The notes: generated by a model not told the origin, from the sequence alone. DNA of 64,000 nt from Pseudomonas sp. BP8 (GCF_017875955.1 NZ_JAGINK010000001.1:2146001-2210000), one strand, 5' to 3'. Positions 9,515 to 25,944 are shown, numbered from the stretch's first letter. Translations and numbers: made by a program.

Positions 9515-10204
9515 ATGTTGAAAGGCTACGGGGCAGTCATCCTCGATGGGGCGTGGCTGACGCTACAGCTCGCCCTGTCGTCGATGGCCCTGGCCATCGT
9601 CCTTGGCCTGATCGGCGTGGCGCTACGCCTGTCGCCGGTGCGCTGGCTGGCCTGGCTGGGCGATCTGTACGCCACGGTGATCCGCGGCATTCCGGATCTG
9701 GTACTGATCCTGCTGATCTTCTACGGCGGCCAGGACCTGATCAATCGGCTGGCGCCACTGCTTGGCTACGATGACTATATCGACCTCAATCCGTTGGCAG
9801 CCGGCATCGGTACGCTCGGTTTCATCTTTGGCGCCTACCTGTCGGAGACCTTCCGCGGGGCCTTCCTGGGGATTCCCAAGGGCCAGGCCGAGGCCGGCAT
9901 GGCCTATGGCATGAGCAGTCGCCAGGTGTTCTTCCGCATCATGGTGCCGCAGATGATCCGCCTGGCGATCCCGGGCTTCACCAACAACTGGCTGGTGCTG
10001 TCCAAGGCCACGGCGCTGATCTCGGTGGTCGGCTTGCAGGACATGATGTTCAAGGCCAAGCAGGCGGCCGATGCCACCCGCGAACCCTTCACCTTCTTTC
10101 TGGCGGTGGCAGCCCTGTACCTGGTGCTCACCAGTGTCTCGCTGCTGGTGCTGAAGTACCTCGAGAGGCGCTATTCGGTGGGCGTCAAGGCGGCTGAACT
10201 ATGA
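9515..10204 (+). CDS. aotQ: Arginine/ornithine ABC transporter permease
   Basis: A 229-residue HisQ-type inner-membrane protein with about five membrane segments. The permease EAA loop reads GQAEAGMAYGMSSRQVFFRIMVPQ around residues 122-145, and an N-terminal segment carries IRGIPDLVLILLIFYG, typical of polar amino acid permeases. It pairs with the next gene product to form the channel. Its last codons overlap the start of aotM by 4 bases, suggesting coupled translation. Confidence 0.9.
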   Translation: MLKGYGAVILDGAWLTLQLALSSMALAIVLGLIGVALRLSPVRWLAWLGDLYATVIRGIPDLVLILLIFYGGQDLINRLAPLLGYDDYIDLNPLAAGIGTLGFIFGAYLSETFRGAFLGIPKGQAEAGMAYGMSSRQVFFRIMVPQMIRLAIPGFTNNWLVLSKATALISVVGLQDMMFKAKQAADATREPFTFFLAVAALYLVLTSVSLLVLKYLERRYSVGVKAAEL

Positions 10205-10899
10205 TCTTCGACTACAACGTCATCTGGGAAGCGATGCCGCTGTACCTCGGCGGGCTGCTGACCACGCTCAAGCTGTTGGCGCTGTCGCTGTTGTTCGGTC
10301 TGCTGGCGGCGGTGCCGCTGGGGCTGATGCGGGTTTCCAAGCGGCCGCTGGTGAACATCAGCGCCTGGCTCTATACCTACGTGATCCGCGGTACGCCAAT
10401 GCTGGTGCAGCTGTTCCTGATCTACTACGGCCTGGCTCAGTTCGAAGCGGTGCGCGCGAGCATCTTCTGGCCGTGGCTGTCGAGCGCAACCTTCTGCGCC
10501 TGCCTGGCCTTCGCCATCAACACCAGTGCCTACACCGCGGAGATCATCGCCGGCAGCCTCAAGGCCACGCCCCATGGCGAGATCGAGGCGGCCAAGGCGA
10601 TGGGCATGTCGCGGTTCAAGATGTACCGGCGCATCCTGCTGCCCTCGGCCATGCGCCGGGCGCTGCCGCAGTACAGCAACGAAGTGATCATGATGCTGCA
10701 GACCACCAGCCTGGCGTCGATCGTCACCCTGATCGATATCACCGGTGCCGCGCGCACGGTCAATGCCCAGTACTACCTGCCTTTCGAGGCCTACATCACG
10801 GCGGGCGTGTTCTATCTGTGCCTGACCTTCATTCTGGTGCGCCTGTTCAAGATGGCCGAACGCCGCTGGCTCGGCTACCTGGCGCCGCGCAAGCACTGA
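10201..10899 (+). CDS. aotM: Arginine/ornithine ABC transporter permease
   Basis: A 232-residue HisM-type permease, the second membrane half of the transporter. It shows the [19 protein letters not shown] segment and the EAA loop [23 protein letters not shown]. Its ATG overlaps the end of aotQ. Unlike P. aeruginosa, where an extra gene (aotO) is reported between aotM and aotP, the ATPase gene follows directly here. Confidence 0.9.
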   Translation: MIFDYNVIWEAMPLYLGGLLTTLKLLALSLLFGLLAAVPLGLMRVSKRPLVNISAWLYTYVIRGTPMLVQLFLIYYGLAQFEAVRASIFWPWLSSATFCACLAFAINTSAYTAEIIAGSLKATPHGEIEAAKAMGMSRFKMYRRILLPSAMRRALPQYSNEVIMMLQTTSLASIVTLIDITGAARTVNAQYYLPFEAYITAGVFYLCLTFILVRLFKMAERRWLGYLAPRKH

Positions 10900-10921
10900 A
10901 CGCTCTGTGAGAACCGACAGC

Positions 10922-11686
10922 ATGTACAAACTCGAAGTCCAAGACCTGCACAAGCGCTATGGCAGCCATGAAGTGCTCAAGGGCGTATCACTGGCCGCCA
11001 AGGCGGGCGATGTGATCAGCATCATCGGCTCCAGCGGTTCAGGCAAATCGACCTTCCTGCGCTGCATCAACCTGCTCGAGCAGCCGCATGCCGGCAAGAT
11101 CCTGCTCAACAACGAAGAACTCAAGCTGGTGGCGGGCAAGGACGGCGCGCTCAAGGCGGCCGATCCGCGCCAGTTGCAGCGCATGCGTTCGCGTCTGTCG
11201 ATGGTGTTCCAGCATTTCAATCTGTGGGCGCACATGACGGCGCTGGAGAACATCATCGAAGCGCCGGTGCATGTCCTCGGCATGAGCAAGAAGGAGGCCC
11301 TGGAAAAGGCCGAGCACTATCTGGCCAAGGTCGGCGTCGCCCACCGCAAGGATGCCTATCCGGGGCATATGTCCGGTGGCGAGCAGCAACGTGTGGCGAT
11401 TGCCCGGGCGCTGGCGATGGAGCCGGAGGTGATGCTGTTCGACGAGCCCACGTCTGCACTCGACCCGGAGCTGGTCGGTGACGTCCTCAAGGTCATGCAG
11501 GCGCTGGCCCAGGAAGGCCGCACCATGGTCGTTGTGACCCATGAGATGGGCTTTGCCCGCGAGGTCTCCAATCAGCTGGTATTCCTCCACAAGGGTGTGG
11601 TGGAGGAGCGCGGCAACCCCCGCGAGGTGTTGGTCAATCCGCAATCAGAACGGCTCAAGCAGTTTCTCTCGGGCAGCCTGAAGTAA
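10922..11686 (+). CDS. aotP: Arginine/ornithine ABC transporter ATP-binding protein
   Basis: A 254-residue HisP-type ATPase. Walker A is GSSGSGKST, the Q-loop region is [13 protein letters not shown], the signature is [15 protein letters not shown], Walker B is [17 protein letters not shown], and the switch histidine is in [10 protein letters not shown]. It powers the AotQ/AotM channel. I choose ATG 10922 (MYKLEVQDL) over the in-frame GTG at 10907 because it matches the family N-terminus. Confidence 0.93.
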   Translation: MYKLEVQDLHKRYGSHEVLKGVSLAAKAGDVISIIGSSGSGKSTFLRCINLLEQPHAGKILLNNEELKLVAGKDGALKAADPRQLQRMRSRLSMVFQHFNLWAHMTALENIIEAPVHVLGMSKKEALEKAEHYLAKVGVAHRKDAYPGHMSGGEQQRVAIARALAMEPEVMLFDEPTSALDPELVGDVLKVMQALAQEGRTMVVVTHEMGFAREVSNQLVFLHKGVVEERGNPREVLVNPQSERLKQFLSGSLK

Positions 11687-11785
11687 ACGCTGCACCTTTG
11701 CACCAGAATAGGGCATGCTGCGCAGCGAGCGCAGCCTGACCCGGCGCTACTGACTCGAATCACCTCAGGTTTCGGACCACGCCCT

Positions 11786-12766
11786 ATGACCACCCAGCGA
11801 ATCGGATTTCTGATCTGGCCCAGCACCAAGCCGTTGACCCTGGCGTTGGCCGAGGAAACATTGCAGGTGGCCCAGCGGGTGCATCCGGATGTTGTCTACG
11901 AGTTGGCGTTTCTCCAGGCCGAGCCCAGCGAGCAGGTCGGCTGGCGTTTGCCGGGTGAAGCCTGGAACGGTCGCCTCGAAGGCTTTCAGAAGCTGTTCTT
12001 GCTGGCCGACGAACCACCGCAGGCGATCACGGCCGCGCTGTCCAGCAACCTCAAGCAGTTGGCGCGCAGTGGTTGCCTGATCGGTGGCTTGTCGGCCGGG
12101 GTCTATCCGCTGGCCCTGCTGGGGCTGCTTGATGGTTATCGGGCCGCGGTGCATTGGCGCTGGCAGGATGATTTTGGCGAGCGCTTCCCCAAGGTGATCG
12201 CCACCAGCCACCTGTTCGACTGGGACCGCGACCGGCTCACTGCTTGTGGTGGCATGGCCGTGGTCGACCTGCTGTTGGCAGTGCTGGCGCGTGATCACGG
12301 GGCGGAGCTGGCCGGTGCCGTGTCTGAAGAGCTGGTGGTCGAACGCATCCGCGAGGGGGGCGAGCGCCAGCGTATTCCACTGCAGAACCGCCTGGGCTCG
12401 AGCCATCCGAAGCTGACCCAGGCGGTGCTGTTGATGGAGGCCAACATCGAAGAGCCGTTGACCACTGACGAGATCGCCCAGCATGTGTGCGTCTCGCGTC
12501 GGCAGCTGGAGCGGATCTTCAAGCAGTACCTCAATCGGGTGCCTAGCCAGTATTACCTGGAGCTGCGCCTGAACAAGGCCCGGCAGATGTTGATGCAGAC
12601 CAGCAAATCGATCATTCAGATTGGTTTGTCGTGCGGGTTCTCCTCGGGGCCGCACTTCTCCAGCGCGTATCGCAACTTCTTTGGCGCCACCCCGCGCGAA
12701 GACCGCAACCAGCGACGCAGCAACAGTCCCTTCGAGCTGAGCTCGGCGCCTGCCGAGCGCGGCTGA
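11786..12766 (+). CDS. argR: AraC-family arginine regulator
   Basis: A 326-residue protein with an N-terminal DJ-1/GATase1-like domain (about 1-195) and a C-terminal AraC double helix-turn-helix (about 215-310; ISRRQLERIFKQYLN-like core read as CVSRRQLERIFKQYLNRVP, then SIIQIGLSCGFSSGPHFSSAYRNFFG). This is the Pseudomonas ArgR type, unrelated to E. coli ArgR. It activates the AST operon and transport and represses biosynthetic genes in response to arginine. It lies between the transporter and the aru operon, and both flanking promoters carry matching TGTCGC sites. Confidence 0.93.
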   Translation: MTTQRIGFLIWPSTKPLTLALAEETLQVAQRVHPDVVYELAFLQAEPSEQVGWRLPGEAWNGRLEGFQKLFLLADEPPQAITAALSSNLKQLARSGCLIGGLSAGVYPLALLGLLDGYRAAVHWRWQDDFGERFPKVIATSHLFDWDRDRLTACGGMAVVDLLLAVLARDHGAELAGAVSEELVVERIREGGERQRIPLQNRLGSSHPKLTQAVLLMEANIEEPLTTDEIAQHVCVSRRQLERIFKQYLNRVPSQYYLELRLNKARQMLMQTSKSIIQIGLSCGFSSGPHFSSAYRNFFGATPREDRNQRRSNSPFELSSAPAERG

Positions 12767-12868
12767 CGCGTTGGCAGGCCAGTGCGGTGAACACCCGTTC
12801 ACCCATTTGGCGCTGGGCTCTCCCCGGCCACTCTTCGCTCCTTTACACTGCGCGATTGCGACACTGTT

Positions 12869-14222
<1,354 letters not shown>

Positions 14223-14370
14223 TAGCCCCGCGTTACCTTCGCCGGTCAGGCGCCGACTGCGGCCTGCCCGGCGATGCCTGAATTCCAGTGCGGACGCCTT
14301 TTGCAGTAGTGCGCCCGCCGCTTTTCCGTGCCGCCCCCGTGCGGCCCGTAGACCCGAAAGGAGTGACACC

Positions 14371-15390
14371 ATGCTGGTAATGCGCCCCGCGCAAATGGCT
14401 GACCTGAATGAAGTGCAGCGCATGGCTGCGGACAGCCCGGTAGGTGTCACTTCGCTGCCCGATGACGCCGCGCGCCTGGGCGACAAGATCGCCGCCTCCG
14501 AGACCTCGTTTGCCGCCGAAGTGAGCTTCAACGGCGAAGAGAGCTACTTCTTCGTGCTTGAAGACAGCGTCACCGGCAAGCTCGCAGGTTGTTCGGCAAT
14601 CGTCGCTTCGGCAGGCTATTCCGAGCCCTTCTACAGTTTTCGCAACGAGACCTTCGTGCACGCCTCGCGTGAACTGAAGATCCACAACAAGATCCACGTG
14701 CTGTCGCTGTGCCACGACCTCACCGGCAACAGCCTGTTGACCAGTTTCTACATCCTGCCAGAGCTGGTCGGCAGCGGCTGGGCCGAGCTCAACTCGCGCG
14801 GCCGCTTGCTGTTCATGGCCGCGCACCCCGAGCGCTTCGCCGATTCGGTGGTGACCGAAATAGTCGGCTACAGCGACGAACAAGGCGAGTCGCCGTTCTG
14901 GGATTCGATTGGTCGCAACTTCTTCGACCTCAACTATGCCGAGGCCGAACGCCTGTGTGGCCTGAAGAGCCGGACCTTCCTGGCCGAGCTGATGCCGCAT
15001 TACCCGATCTACGTGCCGCTGCTGCCCGATGAGGCCCAGGAAGCCATGGGCCAGGTCCACCCGCGCGCGCAGATCACCTTCGACATCCTCATGCGCGAAG
15101 GCTTCGAGACCGAACACTACATCGACATCTTCGATGGCGGGCCAACCCTGCATGCGCGCGCTTCGGGCATTCGCTCGATCGGCCAGAGTCGAGTGGTGCC
15201 GGTCAAGCTTGAAGACGCGCCGGTCAAAGGCGGGCGTCCGTACCTGGTGTGCAATGGCCAGTTGCAGGACTACCGCGCAGTACTGCTGGAGCTGGATTGG
15301 GTGCCGGGCAAGCCGGTCAGCCTGAACAGCGAAGCGGCCGATGCCTTGGGCGTCGGTGAAGGAGCAAGCGTGCGCCTGGTCGCCGTTTGA
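14371..15390 (+). CDS. aruF: Arginine/ornithine N-succinyltransferase, alpha subunit
   Basis: A 339-residue AstA-type acyltransferase that succinylates arginine (and ornithine) from succinyl-CoA, the first AST step. The N-terminus MLVMRPAQMADLNEVQRMA and the core LSLCHDLTGNSLLTSFYILPEL are typical. In Pseudomonas the enzyme is a heteromer with AruG. The start is at 14371, behind AAAGGAG; an open frame to 14152 overlaps aruC and is not used. It is clearly paralogous to the next gene. Confidence 0.93.
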   Translation: MLVMRPAQMADLNEVQRMAADSPVGVTSLPDDAARLGDKIAASETSFAAEVSFNGEESYFFVLEDSVTGKLAGCSAIVASAGYSEPFYSFRNETFVHASRELKIHNKIHVLSLCHDLTGNSLLTSFYILPELVGSGWAELNSRGRLLFMAAHPERFADSVVTEIVGYSDEQGESPFWDSIGRNFFDLNYAEAERLCGLKSRTFLAELMPHYPIYVPLLPDEAQEAMGQVHPRAQITFDILMREGFETEHYIDIFDGGPTLHARASGIRSIGQSRVVPVKLEDAPVKGGRPYLVCNGQLQDYRAVLLELDWVPGKPVSLNSEAADALGVGEGASVRLVAV

Positions 15391-15470
15391 TGCCCGTGGC
15401 CGGATAGCCAGGGCCAGCGACCCGGAACAGTGTTTCGCGGCAGGCACAGACCGCCGCACAAGGAGATAGC

Positions 15471-17962
<2,492 letters not shown>

Positions 17963-17985
17963 CAAACGGTCTCGGAGCCTAGCCG

Positions 17986-19335
17986 ATGAAATCCTACGAA
18001 GTGAATTTTGATGGCCTGGTGGGGCCGACCCACAACTACGGCGGCCTGTCGTACGGCAACGTGGCCTCGCAGAGCAACAGCCAACAGTGCTCCAACCCGC
18101 GTGAAGCGGCACGTCAAGGCCTGGCCAAGATGAAGGCATTGAGCGACCTGGGCTTCAAGCAGGGCGTGCTCGCCCCGCAGGAGCGTCCGGATGTCGCCGC
18201 CCTGCGCCGCCTGGGCTTCACCGGCAACGACGCCGAGGTGATCCGGCGCGCCGCCAAGGAAGCCATGCCACTGCTGGTCGCCAGTTGCTCGGCGTCGAGC
18301 ATGTGGGTGGCCAATGCCGCCACCGTCAGCCCCAGTGCCGACACCGCCGATGGCCGGGTGCACTTCACCGCGGCCAACCTCAACTGCAAATACCACCGTA
18401 GCATCGAGCACCCGACTACCAGTCGCGTGCTGGCGGCGATGTTCGCCGATGAGCAGGTGTTCGCTCACCACCAGGCGCTGCCTGCGGTGGCCCAGTTTGG
18501 CGACGAGGGCGCCGCCAACCACACGCGCTTCTGCCGCGCCTACGGCGAGCCGGGCGTGGAGTTTTTTGTCTATGGCCGCAGTGCGTTCGACAGCCGTTAC
18601 CCGGCGCCGCAGAAGTACCCGGCCCGGCAAACCCTCGAGGCTTCCCAGGCAGTCGCCCGCCTGCACGGGCTCAGTGATGATGGCGTGGTCTACGCTCAAC
18701 AGAACCCGGCGGTGATCGACCAGGGCGTGTTCCACAACGATGTGATTTCGGTGGGTAATGGCGAGGTGCTGTTCTACCACGAAGACGCCTTCCTCGACAC
18801 CGATGCGGTGTTGGCCCAACTGCAGGCTAAACTGGCCAGCAAGGGTGGCAACTTCCAGGCGATCCGCGTGCCGCGTGCGGCGGTGGCGGTCGAGGACGCA
18901 GTGCGTTCCTACCTGTTCAACAGCCAGTTGCTGTCGCGCGATGACGGCTCGATGCTGCTGGTGGTCCCGGAAGAGTGCCGCAATAACGAGCGGGTCTGGA
19001 ATTACCTCGGCCAGTTGACCAGCCAAGGCGGACCGGTCAGGGAGGTCAAGGTGTTCGACCTCAAGCAGAGCATGCAGAACGGCGGTGGCCCGGCTTGCCT
19101 GCGGTTGCGCGTGGCCTTGAAGGAAACTGAACTGGCAGCGGTCAATCCAGGCGTTATCATGTCGCCGTCGCTGTACGACACGCTGCTGCAGTGGGTCGAC
19201 CGGCACTACCGTGATCGCATGAGCGAGAGCGACCTTGCCGACCCGCAGCTGCTGGACGAATGCCGTACGGCGCTGGATGACCTCACCCAGATCCTCACGT
19301 TGGGTTCGGTCTACCCGTTCCAACGCCAACCATGA
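17986..19335 (+). CDS. astB: N-succinylarginine dihydrolase
   Basis: A 449-residue AstB of the guanidine-modifying superfamily. It hydrolyses succinylarginine to succinylornithine, CO2 and two ammonia. The family N-terminus [21 protein letters not shown] is present, as is the catalytic cysteine in [12 protein letters not shown] (about residue 371). The histidine-rich segment HEDAF and [12 protein letters not shown] match the active site. It sits in the operon between astD and the 96-aa gene. Confidence 0.95.
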   Translation: MKSYEVNFDGLVGPTHNYGGLSYGNVASQSNSQQCSNPREAARQGLAKMKALSDLGFKQGVLAPQERPDVAALRRLGFTGNDAEVIRRAAKEAMPLLVASCSASSMWVANAATVSPSADTADGRVHFTAANLNCKYHRSIEHPTTSRVLAAMFADEQVFAHHQALPAVAQFGDEGAANHTRFCRAYGEPGVEFFVYGRSAFDSRYPAPQKYPARQTLEASQAVARLHGLSDDGVVYAQQNPAVIDQGVFHNDVISVGNGEVLFYHEDAFLDTDAVLAQLQAKLASKGGNFQAIRVPRAAVAVEDAVRSYLFNSQLLSRDDGSMLLVVPEECRNNERVWNYLGQLTSQGGPVREVKVFDLKQSMQNGGGPACLRLRVALKETELAAVNPGVIMSPSLYDTLLQWVDRHYRDRMSESDLADPQLLDECRTALDDLTQILTLGSVYPFQRQP

Positions 19336-19348
19336 AGAGAGAATTGTA

Positions 19349-19639
19349 ATGTCCGATGCCCTGCGCCTGATCCTGGAAGATGACGATGGCACCCAGCTGG
19401 AAACCTCCTGCACCCGGTTTGCGGTGCTCTGGCAGGGTAAAGAAGTCTGGATTCAGCAGGACGGCCGTGGTCAGTTGCTGATCGGCGTCGATGTCGCTGA
19501 AGGCGACAGCGAGTTCGCCAACCTGCTGCTGCGCCCGATGGCCACCAACCTGGTCAGCCTGCAGCTGGAAATGGAGCCGGCTGAGCTCGGCGACGACGAT
19601 GACCACGTGCATGGTCCTGACTGCGGTCACAACCACTAA
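19349..19639 (+). CDS. Conserved small acidic protein of the AST operon (96 aa)
   Basis: A 96-residue protein between astB and astE, 13 bases after astB and 10 before astE, with ATG 19349 ([14 protein letters not shown]). It is acidic and ends in a metal-binding-looking tail ([15 protein letters not shown]) with four histidines and one cysteine. Pseudomonas orthologues are sometimes labelled topoisomerase II, which nothing in this sequence supports. Its placement suggests a role with the AST enzymes. AstE is a zinc enzyme, so zinc supply or binding is a reasonable guess, but it is only a guess. Confidence 0.8.
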   Translation: MSDALRLILEDDDGTQLETSCTRFAVLWQGKEVWIQQDGRGQLLIGVDVAEGDSEFANLLLRPMATNLVSLQLEMEPAELGDDDDHVHGPDCGHNH

Positions 19640-19649
19640 GGAAGCGCCT

Positions 19650-20657
19650 ATGCTCGCCCTCGGCAAATTGCTTGACCTGACCCTGGCCAGTCACGAACCG
19701 GCCGAGAAGACCCAGGTGACAGTCGGTGGTGTGCGTTTGCGCTGGCTGGGGGAGGGCGCGCTGGAAGTGCGGCCGCCCGAGGGCCAGGACAACGGCCTCG
19801 ATCTGCTGCTGTCGGCGGGCATTCATGGCAACGAGACGGCGCCGATCGAGCTTCTCGACGAGTTGCTGCACGGCGTCGCGCGGGGCGAGATCAAGCCGCG
19901 TGCGCGAGTGTTGTTCCTGTTCGGTAGCCCAGCGGCGATTCGCCGTGGCGAGCGCTATGTCGAGCAGGACATCAACCGCCTGTTCAATGGCAAGCACGAG
20001 CTGTCCAGTGGCTTCGAGGCACTGCGCGCTGCGGAGCTCGAGCAGTTTGCCCGGGTGTTCTTCAGTGTGCCGGGACGTGATCGCCTGCACTACGACCTGC
20101 ATACCGCGATCCGCGGTTCGAAGATCGAGCAGTTTGCCCTCTATCCCTACAAGGAAGGTCGTCAGCATTCGCGCCGCGAGCTGGTGCGCCTGCGTGAGGC
20201 GGGCATGGAGGCGGTGCTGCTGCAGAGTAAGCCTTCGATCACCTTCAGCGCCTTTACCTACGAGCAGTTGGGTGCCGAGGCGTTCACCCTGGAGTTGGGC
20301 AAGGCGCGCCCATTCGGGCAGAACGAGCAGGTCAATCTAGACCGGCTGCAAACCCGACTGCGGCAGATCATCGAAGGCAACGAGCCGCCGGCCGATGACA
20401 CCCTCGATGGCCTGCAGTTGTTCAGCGTTGCCCGTGAGATCATCAAGCACAGTGACCACTTCCACCTGCATTTGCCGGCCGACATCGAGAACTTCTCCGA
20501 GCTGAGCAAAGGTTACCTGCTGGCCGAGGACCTGGCCGAGACGCGCTGGGTGGTGGAGGAGGAGGGCGCGCGGATCATCTTCCCCAATCCCAAGGTACGC
20601 AATGGGCTGCGGGCGGGGATCCTGATCGTGCCGGATACGGGTCAGCGCCTGGCCTGA
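19650..20657 (+). CDS. astE: Succinylglutamate desuccinylase
   Basis: A 335-residue zinc carboxypeptidase-like enzyme (M14, aspartoacylase branch) that splits succinylglutamate into succinate and glutamate, the last AST step. The zinc ligands are visible in [10 protein letters not shown] (His59, Glu62) and DLHTAI (His151). ATG 19650 follows AAGGA. It closes the operon, and a REP element follows within 20 bases. Confidence 0.94.
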   Translation: MLALGKLLDLTLASHEPAEKTQVTVGGVRLRWLGEGALEVRPPEGQDNGLDLLLSAGIHGNETAPIELLDELLHGVARGEIKPRARVLFLFGSPAAIRRGERYVEQDINRLFNGKHELSSGFEALRAAELEQFARVFFSVPGRDRLHYDLHTAIRGSKIEQFALYPYKEGRQHSRRELVRLREAGMEAVLLQSKPSITFSAFTYEQLGAEAFTLELGKARPFGQNEQVNLDRLQTRLRQIIEGNEPPADDTLDGLQLFSVAREIIKHSDHFHLHLPADIENFSELSKGYLLAEDLAETRWVVEEEGARIIFPNPKVRNGLRAGILIVPDTGQRLA

Positions 20658-20673
20658 GGATGTTCACAAAGCC

Positions 20674-20708
20674 CGTAGGAGCGGGCTTGCCCCGCGAAGA
20701 GGCCCGCC
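20674..20708. repeat. REP element
   Basis: A single copy of GTAGGAGCGGGCTTGCCCCG continuing CGAAGAGGCCC, immediately behind astE. It is the same core as the other REP elements in the window. Confidence 0.85.
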
Positions 20709-20991
20709 CTGAGCCCCCGCCTGTTTTTGGATCCCACCTGGCATGAAATCCTTTTAATTAACCTTCTATTCCATTTTCCCTTCCCCTGAGCGGTAATTGG
20801 CTTGCCACTGGCCAAAGGCTCGACATAGCATCCCGGTCATGTTTCGCTCGCGTTGACCTGAAATTCCGTCTGATCGACGGTTTCCATCGCATAAACACAC
20901 TGCACCGAGATTGCAGGACCGATATAATGCGGCCCTTTGCCGTCGTTTCGACGTGTTTGCCTTAACGGCCGCCGTTTCCGTGGAAGAACCT
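20709..20991. other. Gene-free region upstream of alaS
   Basis: No ORF with coding character was seen in these 283 bases. A T- and A-rich patch (about 20750-20785) and the stretch just before alaS probably hold the promoter. Confidence 0.4.
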
Positions 20992-23616
<2,625 letters not shown>

Positions 23617-23617
23617 G

Positions 23618-23653
23618 ATGAATGGCCCGCGGCCTTGGTCGCGGGCCATTCAT
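23618..23653 (+). terminator. Long hairpin between alaS and lysC
   Basis: A perfect 14-bp stem (ATGAATGGCCCGCG with its complement) around an 8-base loop directly behind alaS. There is no T-run, so it may cause pausing or protect mRNA rather than terminate fully. Confidence 0.55.
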
Positions 23654-23700
23654 GTTGGATTGATTATTGGGTGCCCATCGTGGGCAGAGGCAGCTTTGAA

Positions 23701-24936
23701 ATGGCGTTGATCGTACAGAAATTTGGCGGCACCTCTGTCGGTTCCATCGAGCGGATCGAGCAGGTTGCCGACAAGGTCAAGAAATTCCGTGAGTCCGGTG
23801 ATGACCTGGTGGTCGTGCTGTCGGCCATGAGCGGTGAAACCAACCGCCTGCTCGACCTGGCCAAGCAGATCAGCGACAAGCCGGTTCCGCGTGAACTGGA
23901 CGTGATCGTCTCGACCGGCGAGCAGGTGACTATCGCCCTGCTGGCCATGGCCTTGATCAAGCGTGGCGTACCGGCGGTGTCCTACACCGGCAATCAGGTG
24001 CGCATCCTTACCGACAGCTCGCACAACAAGGCGCGCATCCTGCAGATCGACGACCAGAAGATCCGCGCCGACCTCAAGGCAGGGCGCGTGGTGGTGGTTG
24101 CCGGTTTCCAGGGCGTGGATGAGCACGGCAGCATTACCACCCTCGGGCGTGGTGGCTCGGACACCACCGGTGTGGCGCTGGCAGCGGCGCTCAAGGCCGA
24201 CGAGTGCCAGATCTACACCGATGTCGATGGCGTTTACACCACCGACCCGCGGGTGGTGCCTCAGGCGCGTCGTCTGGAGAAGATCACCTTCGAAGAGATG
24301 CTGGAAATGGCCAGCCTCGGCTCCAAGGTGTTGCAGATCCGTTCCGTCGAGTTCGCCGGCAAGTACAACGTACCGCTGCGCGTGCTGCACAGTTTCAAGG
24401 AGGGTCCAGGTACCCTCATTACCATTGATGAAGAGGAATCCATGGAACAGCCGATCATTTCCGGTATCGCCTTCAACCGTGATGAGGCCAAGCTGACCAT
24501 TCGTGGCGTGCCGGACACCCCGGGCGTTGCCTTCAAGATCCTCGGCCCGATCAGCGCTTCGAACATCGAAGTGGACATGATCGTGCAGAACGTCGCGCAC
24601 GATAACACCACCGATTTCACCTTTACCGTGCACCGCAACGAGTACGATGCGGCGCTCAAGGTGCTGGAAAACACCGCTCGCGAGATCGGTGCCCGTGAAG
24701 TGATCGGCGACACCAAGATTGCCAAGGTTTCCATCGTCGGGGTCGGCATGCGCTCCCACGCGGGTGTCGCCAGCCGTATGTTCGAAGCCCTGGCCAAGGA
24801 GAGCATCAACATCCAGATGATCTCCACCTCCGAGATCAAGGTCTCGGTGGTAATCGAAGAGAAGTACCTCGAGCTGGCGGTACGTGCCCTGCACACCGCT
24901 TTCGAGCTGGACGCCCCTGCTCGTCAAGGCGAGTAA
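23701..24936 (+). CDS. lysC: Aspartokinase
   Basis: A 411-residue aspartate kinase, the first step to Lys, Thr, Met and diaminopimelate. The N-terminal VQKFGGTSVGSIERI motif and GRGGSDTTGVALAAAL bind substrate and ATP. Two C-terminal ACT domains (about 265-411; VPDTPGVAFKIL and VGVGMRSHAGVASRMFEAL) give feedback control. An internal ATG at 24441 behind GAAGAGGAATCC would encode a 165-residue beta subunit, as known in alpha2beta2 aspartokinases; this is inferred. It lies upstream of rsmA. Confidence 0.97.
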   Translation: MALIVQKFGGTSVGSIERIEQVADKVKKFRESGDDLVVVLSAMSGETNRLLDLAKQISDKPVPRELDVIVSTGEQVTIALLAMALIKRGVPAVSYTGNQVRILTDSSHNKARILQIDDQKIRADLKAGRVVVVAGFQGVDEHGSITTLGRGGSDTTGVALAAALKADECQIYTDVDGVYTTDPRVVPQARRLEKITFEEMLEMASLGSKVLQIRSVEFAGKYNVPLRVLHSFKEGPGTLITIDEEESMEQPIISGIAFNRDEAKLTIRGVPDTPGVAFKILGPISASNIEVDMIVQNVAHDNTTDFTFTVHRNEYDAALKVLENTAREIGAREVIGDTKIAKVSIVGVGMRSHAGVASRMFEALAKESINIQMISTSEIKVSVVIEEKYLELAVRALHTAFELDAPARQGE

Positions 24937-24950
24937 GGCGACTGCTTGAG

Positions 24951-24970
24951 GGGCGCGGCTTGCCGCGCCC
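24951..24970 (+). terminator. Hairpin behind lysC
   Basis: GGGCGCGGC and GCCGCGCCC pair around a 2-base loop 15 bases after the lysC stop. It lacks a clear T-run. Confidence 0.5.
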
Positions 24971-25106
24971 TTCGCGTTTCTGGATGTCGGAGAGGGAAAC
25001 CTGTCCATTTTCCTCCCGTCATCCTTGCAGGCCCTATTAGCGTCCACGACCAAGGTCCTGCTACCACAGACTGTTATCCCTGATTGAACTGCGTAAGGAG
25101 AAAGCT

Positions 25107-25295
25107 ATGTTGATTCTGACTCGTCGGTGCGCCGAGAGCCTGATCATTGGAGACGGTGAGATCACTGTTACGGTCCTGGGTGTCAAAGGCAACCAGGTAC
25201 GCATTGGCGTCAGCGCGCCCAAAGAAGTGGCTGTTCACCGCGAGGAAATCTACCTGCGGATCAAGAAAGAGAAGGACGAAGAGCCAAGCCTTTAA
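25107..25295 (+). CDS. rsmA: Carbon storage / secondary metabolism regulator, RsmA/CsrA
   Basis: A 62-residue RNA-binding protein: [53 protein letters not shown] sequence, read here in segments around the conserved VHREEIY (residues 42-48) and Arg44. It represses translation by binding GGA motifs in mRNA leaders and is antagonised by small RNAs. AAGGAGA lies 6 bases before the ATG. The lysC-rsmA-tRNA-Ser order is the usual Pseudomonas arrangement. Confidence 0.97.
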   Translation: MLILTRRCAESLIIGDGEITVTVLGVKGNQVRIGVSAPKEVAVHREEIYLRIKKEKDEEPSL

Positions 25296-25367
25296 TTTTT
25301 TTGAAGTTTTTTTGAAAAAAAGGTTTGCAAACGAGGAGGGTCCTGTTTAATATACGCCTCGTGTTGC

Positions 25368-25458
25368 GGTGAGGTGGCCGAGTGGCCGAAGGCGCTCCCC
25401 TGCTAAGGGAGTATACCTCATAAGGGTATCGGGGGTTCGAATCCCCCCCTCACCGCCA
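25368..25458 (+). tRNA. tRNA-Ser (GCT)
   Basis: A 91-base class-II tRNA with GGTGAGG/CCTCACC acceptor stem, a long variable arm and an encoded CCA. The anticodon loop CTGCTAA gives GCT. Confidence 0.95.
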
Positions 25459-25568
25459 TTATTGATGTAGGGCGCTTCAACTGAGTAAGAACGGTAAGTC
25501 GTTGAAATTAAACGAAAAAAGTTCTTGCTAAATCGGTAAAGCGAACTATAATGCGCGGCAAGAAATAC

Positions 25569-25645
25569 GGACTCATAGCTCAGCTGGATAGAGTACTCGG
25601 CTACGAACCGAGCGGTCGCAGGTTCGAATCCTGCTGAGTCCACCA
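25569..25645 (+). tRNA. tRNA-Arg (ACG), copy 1
   Basis: A 77-base tRNA with GGACTCA/TGAGTCC acceptor stem, anticodon loop CTACGAA (ACG) and encoded CCA. Confidence 0.96.
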
Positions 25646-25717
25646 TACAACATGAAGATCGTGCTTGCAGGGTCTGATTGTTCAACCAGTGGTAATCTGG
25701 TCTAAAACTACCAACTT

Positions 25718-25794
25718 GGACTCATAGCTCAGCTGGATAGAGTACTCGGCTACGAACCGAGCGGTCGCAGGTTCGAATCCTGCTGAGTCCACCA
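25718..25794 (+). tRNA. tRNA-Arg (ACG), copy 2
   Basis: Identical by eye to copy 1, 149 bases downstream start to start. Confidence 0.96.
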
Positions 25795-25867
25795 TATAGC
25801 ACGGTGTTTGTGCTTGCACAGGCACCTTGTTTCAACCAGTGGTAACCTGGTCTAAAACTACCAATGT

Positions 25868-25944
25868 GGACTCATAGCTCAGCTGGATAGAGTACTCGGC
25901 TACGAACCGAGCGGTCGCAGGTTCGAATCCTGCTGAGTCCACCA
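25868..25944 (+). tRNA. tRNA-Arg (ACG), copy 3
   Basis: Identical by eye to copies 1 and 2, 150 bases after copy 2, and followed by an intrinsic terminator. Confidence 0.96.

Larger units (their letters stand above)
25569..25944 (+). repeat. Tandem array of a ~150-bp tRNA-Arg unit
   Basis: The three tRNA-Arg genes are spaced 149 and 150 bases apart. Their spacers also share sequence: GTGCTTGCA early, and TTCAACCAGTGGTAA followed by CTGGTCTAAAACTACCAA just before the next gene. The unit was duplicated as tRNA plus spacer. Confidence 0.9.
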
